16,952 bases of DNA, taken from Prevotella sp. Lineage in GTDB: Bacteria; Bacteroidota; Bacteroidia; Bacteroidales; Bacteroidaceae. The stretch covers positions 1-16,952 of the forward strand of contig JAIJUV010000041.1 in the NCBI GenBank assembly GCA_022732315.1, read 5' to 3'. Under the pieces are notes generated by a model. The model had not been told where the DNA came from. It did no database searches and worked only from the letters and a program-made list of their open reading frames with translations. Made by a program: the position numbers and the translations under genes. Every line of letters starts with the position of its first letter. Position 1 is the stretch's first letter. This document shows, piece after piece, positions 15,478 through 16,952 of the stretch.

Positions 15478-16821
15478 CTACTTGCAAAGCTTGCAGCCCT
15501 CACACTTATTGAGTTCACCACGGAATCGCTTCTCTACGAGATGATGCAGGCGATCGCGCAATGGTTCCAGCTCCATCTTGTCGATGACTTCGTTGATAAA
15601 TGCAAACTGAAGGAGCAACTTAGCCTCCTCACGGCTCACACCACGCTGCTGCATATAGAACAATGCCGCATCGTTGAGCTGACCTACAGTACTTCCGTGC
15701 GCACACTTCACATCGTCGGCATAAATCTCCAGCATCGGCTGGGTGAACATGCGGGCTGTCTTCGTAGCACAGAGATTCTGGTTGGTTTCCTGCGAAGTGG
15801 TCTTCTGGGCACCATGACGAACCAATACTCTGCCGGCAAAAGCACCACGTGCCTCACCATCGAGCACATACTTGTAAAGCTCGTTGCTGGTACAATGACC
15901 CACCTGGTGGTCGATGAGCGTATTGTTATCTACCACCTGGTTCTTATCGGCAATCACACAACCATTGCAGAAGCACTCGGCTCCCTCGCCCTTGAATACG
16001 AGGTCGAGACGGTTGCGGGTGATACCATTATGAAGCGTGATGACGTTATGGTTTACGCGGCTGTTAGCCTGCTGCTCAATGTAAACGTTGCTGACACGAC
16101 GGTTCTTGTAATGAGTCTCCTCCAGACAATAGAGGTCGAGACTGGCATTCTCGCCTACGTATGCCTCGATTACCTGGGTAGCGAGGAAGTTCTTGTCATC
16201 GGCAGCATGATCGCAGAAGAGGAACTTAGCCTCAGCGCCCTGTTCCATCACGATGAGGACACGACGGTTTACCATCAAATCAACATCCGAACGAAGGATA
16301 TTGATTACCTGAATGGTTCGCTCCACCTTCACGTTCTTTGGAACGTAGATCAACAAGCCATCCTGTGCCAGAACAGTATTCAATGCCGTGATGCCATCTT
16401 CATCGGTTTTGGCAATCTTAGCATAGTATTTCTCGATGAAATCGGGGTTTTCTGTAGCAATCTTGCTCAAAGAATCCACGATAACACCCTCAGGAAGTTC
16501 TACCTTTGGCAATGCCTTGTTATAAAAAGCATCGTTCACCACGAAGTAGAGCGAAGTGCTCAGGTTAGGCACATCGCAGCGGAAAGCCTCGTATGGATCT
16601 ACCGGGATTTCCAGACGGTTCAAGTTCAAGCCATAGTCTGGCTCGAAGATGGCACTCATATCTGTGTACTTATATCTTTCTACCTTTCGGGAAGGGAAGC
16701 CCAGGCGACGGAAGTCCTCGAAGGCAGCATCACGCACCGCATTGAGAACCTCAGCACTGTTCCTCTTGATCATTCTCGAAGAAGACTGATACAAGTCTAA
16801 ATATTGATTTTCTGAAAGCAT
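15478..16821 (-). CDS. sufD: Fe-S cluster assembly protein SufD
   Basis: SufD is a beta-helical scaffold partner of SufB in the SufBC2D complex, needed for iron acquisition and cluster building. The 447-residue product carries the SufB/SufD core with VYIEQQANSRVNHNVITLHN, then Cys373 and His375 in KCAHGSTVGQLNDAALFYMQ, corresponding to the important Cys358/His360 pair of E. coli SufD. I chose the ATG at 16821 because a perfect AGGAGG (16828-16833) lies six bases upstream. The longest frame starts at 16845 inside sufC and would put this ribosome site within its own coding sequence. Odd feature: the C-terminus ends in a cysteine-rich tail, KCEGCKLCK, with Cys440, 443 and 446. The next genes are sufS and rnhB. 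SufB as an alternative is unlikely given the sufC-sufD-sufS order and the length. Confidence 0.93.
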   Translation of the reverse strand: MLSENQYLDLYQSSSRMIKRNSAEVLNAVRDAAFEDFRRLGFPSRKVERYKYTDMSAIFEPDYGLNLNRLEIPVDPYEAFRCDVPNLSTSLYFVVNDAFYNKALPKVELPEGVIVDSLSKIATENPDFIEKYYAKIAKTDEDGITALNTVLAQDGLLIYVPKNVKVERTIQVINILRSDVDLMVNRRVLIVMEQGAEAKFLFCDHAADDKNFLATQVIEAYVGENASLDLYCLEETHYKNRRVSNVYIEQQANSRVNHNVITLHNGITRNRLDLVFKGEGAECFCNGCVIADKNQVVDNNTLIDHQVGHCTSNELYKYVLDGEARGAFAGRVLVRHGAQKTTSQETNQNLCATKTARMFTQPMLEIYADDVKCAHGSTVGQLNDAALFYMQQRGVSREEAKLLLQFAFINEVIDKMELEPLRDRLHHLVEKRFRGELNKCEGCKLCK

Positions 16822-16827
16822 AGCCAT

Positions 16828-16833
16828 CCTCCT
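16828..16833 (-). promoter_or_regulatory. Shine-Dalgarno site deciding the sufD start
   Basis: AGGAGG on the minus strand is a full anti-16S match, which is unusual in this phylum, where starts mostly have only A-rich leaders. It begins one base after the sufC stop codon and is placed six bases before the ATG at 16821. It lies directly against the in-frame ATG at 16827, which is therefore unusable. This supports translation of sufD coupled to sufC. Confidence 0.75.
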
Positions 16834-16834
16834 A

Positions 16835-16952
16835 TTATTTCTCATCTACTTCAGCCTTGATCCAGTCGTAGCCACGAGCCTCAATCTCCTTGGCAAGTTC
16901 AGGACCGGCAGTCTTCACGATTCTACCCTTATAGAGTACGTGAACCACACTT
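16835..16952 (-). CDS. sufC: SufC ATPase, C-terminal end (runs off right edge)
   Basis: The last 38 codons before a TAA at 16837-16835 read [15 protein letters not shown], then [20 protein letters not shown], ending EK. This is the typical end of SufC, the ABC-type ATPase of the SufBC2D scaffold: after the H-loop region comes the (V/H)VLYKGRIVK strand and the E-(L/I)E--GYDW element. Walker and signature motifs lie outside the window. The stop codon is followed immediately by the sufD ribosome-binding site, showing a tightly packed operon. Confidence 0.9.
   Translation of the reverse strand, partial: SVVHVLYKGRIVKTAGPELAKEIEARGYDWIKAEVDEK

Noticed and set aside
15541..16800. 419-codon open frame on the plus strand
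   Set aside because: It lies wholly antisense to sufD, which has conserved family motifs. The product shows no recognisable domain; it is a frame shadow produced by codon bias.

Overview
The window looks like chromosome from a gut-type Bacteroidota, most likely Prevotellaceae (Prevotella/Segatella). The reasons are paired SusC/SusD outer-membrane genes, promoters matching the Bacteroidota consensus (TTTG, a spacer of about 19-21 bases, then TAnnTTTG), A-rich start-codon contexts with few Shine-Dalgarno sites, and an integrase N-terminus of the type found in this phylum. The genus is inferred from overall resemblance, not from a database search. Every gene I can support is on the minus strand, so the text follows transcription from high to low coordinates.

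Region A (16952 to 13579) is a housekeeping cluster. It holds the C-terminal end of sufC, then sufD, sufS and rnhB, with an overlap or gaps of 32-37 bases. SufC and SufD belong to the SUF Fe-S cluster scaffold and SufS supplies sulfur by desulfurating cysteine. RNase HII (rnhB) appears to ride on the same transcript.

Region B (13578 to 13282) is the control region of the next operon. It has a Bacteroidota-type promoter, two 15-base direct repeats exactly 20 bases apart just upstream of it, and a leader of about 100 bases containing a possible 12-codon upstream ORF.

Region C (13281 to 535) is a polysaccharide-utilization-type operon: susC1, susD1, susC2, susD2, then a gene for a 712-residue secreted protein of unknown function. 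It ends in a clear intrinsic terminator. SusC proteins are TonB-dependent outer-membrane transporters and SusD proteins are their surface lipoprotein lids, so the operon encodes two glycan (or glycopeptide) capture and import complexes plus a probable secreted or surface accessory protein. The order resembles the tandem xus xylan loci of Bacteroidota, but no glycoside hydrolase, lyase or regulator is in the window, so the substrate cannot be named.

Region D (534 to 1) holds a possible 45-codon coding remnant, a strong promoter, and the first 78 codons of a tyrosine recombinase running off the left edge. This suggests a mobile element, or a recombinase-controlled locus, begins beside the operon.

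The most interesting items are the unclassified 712-residue protein in a tandem SusCD locus, the direct-repeat operator, and the recombinase abutting the operon. I see no wholly new system that the sequence alone would prove.
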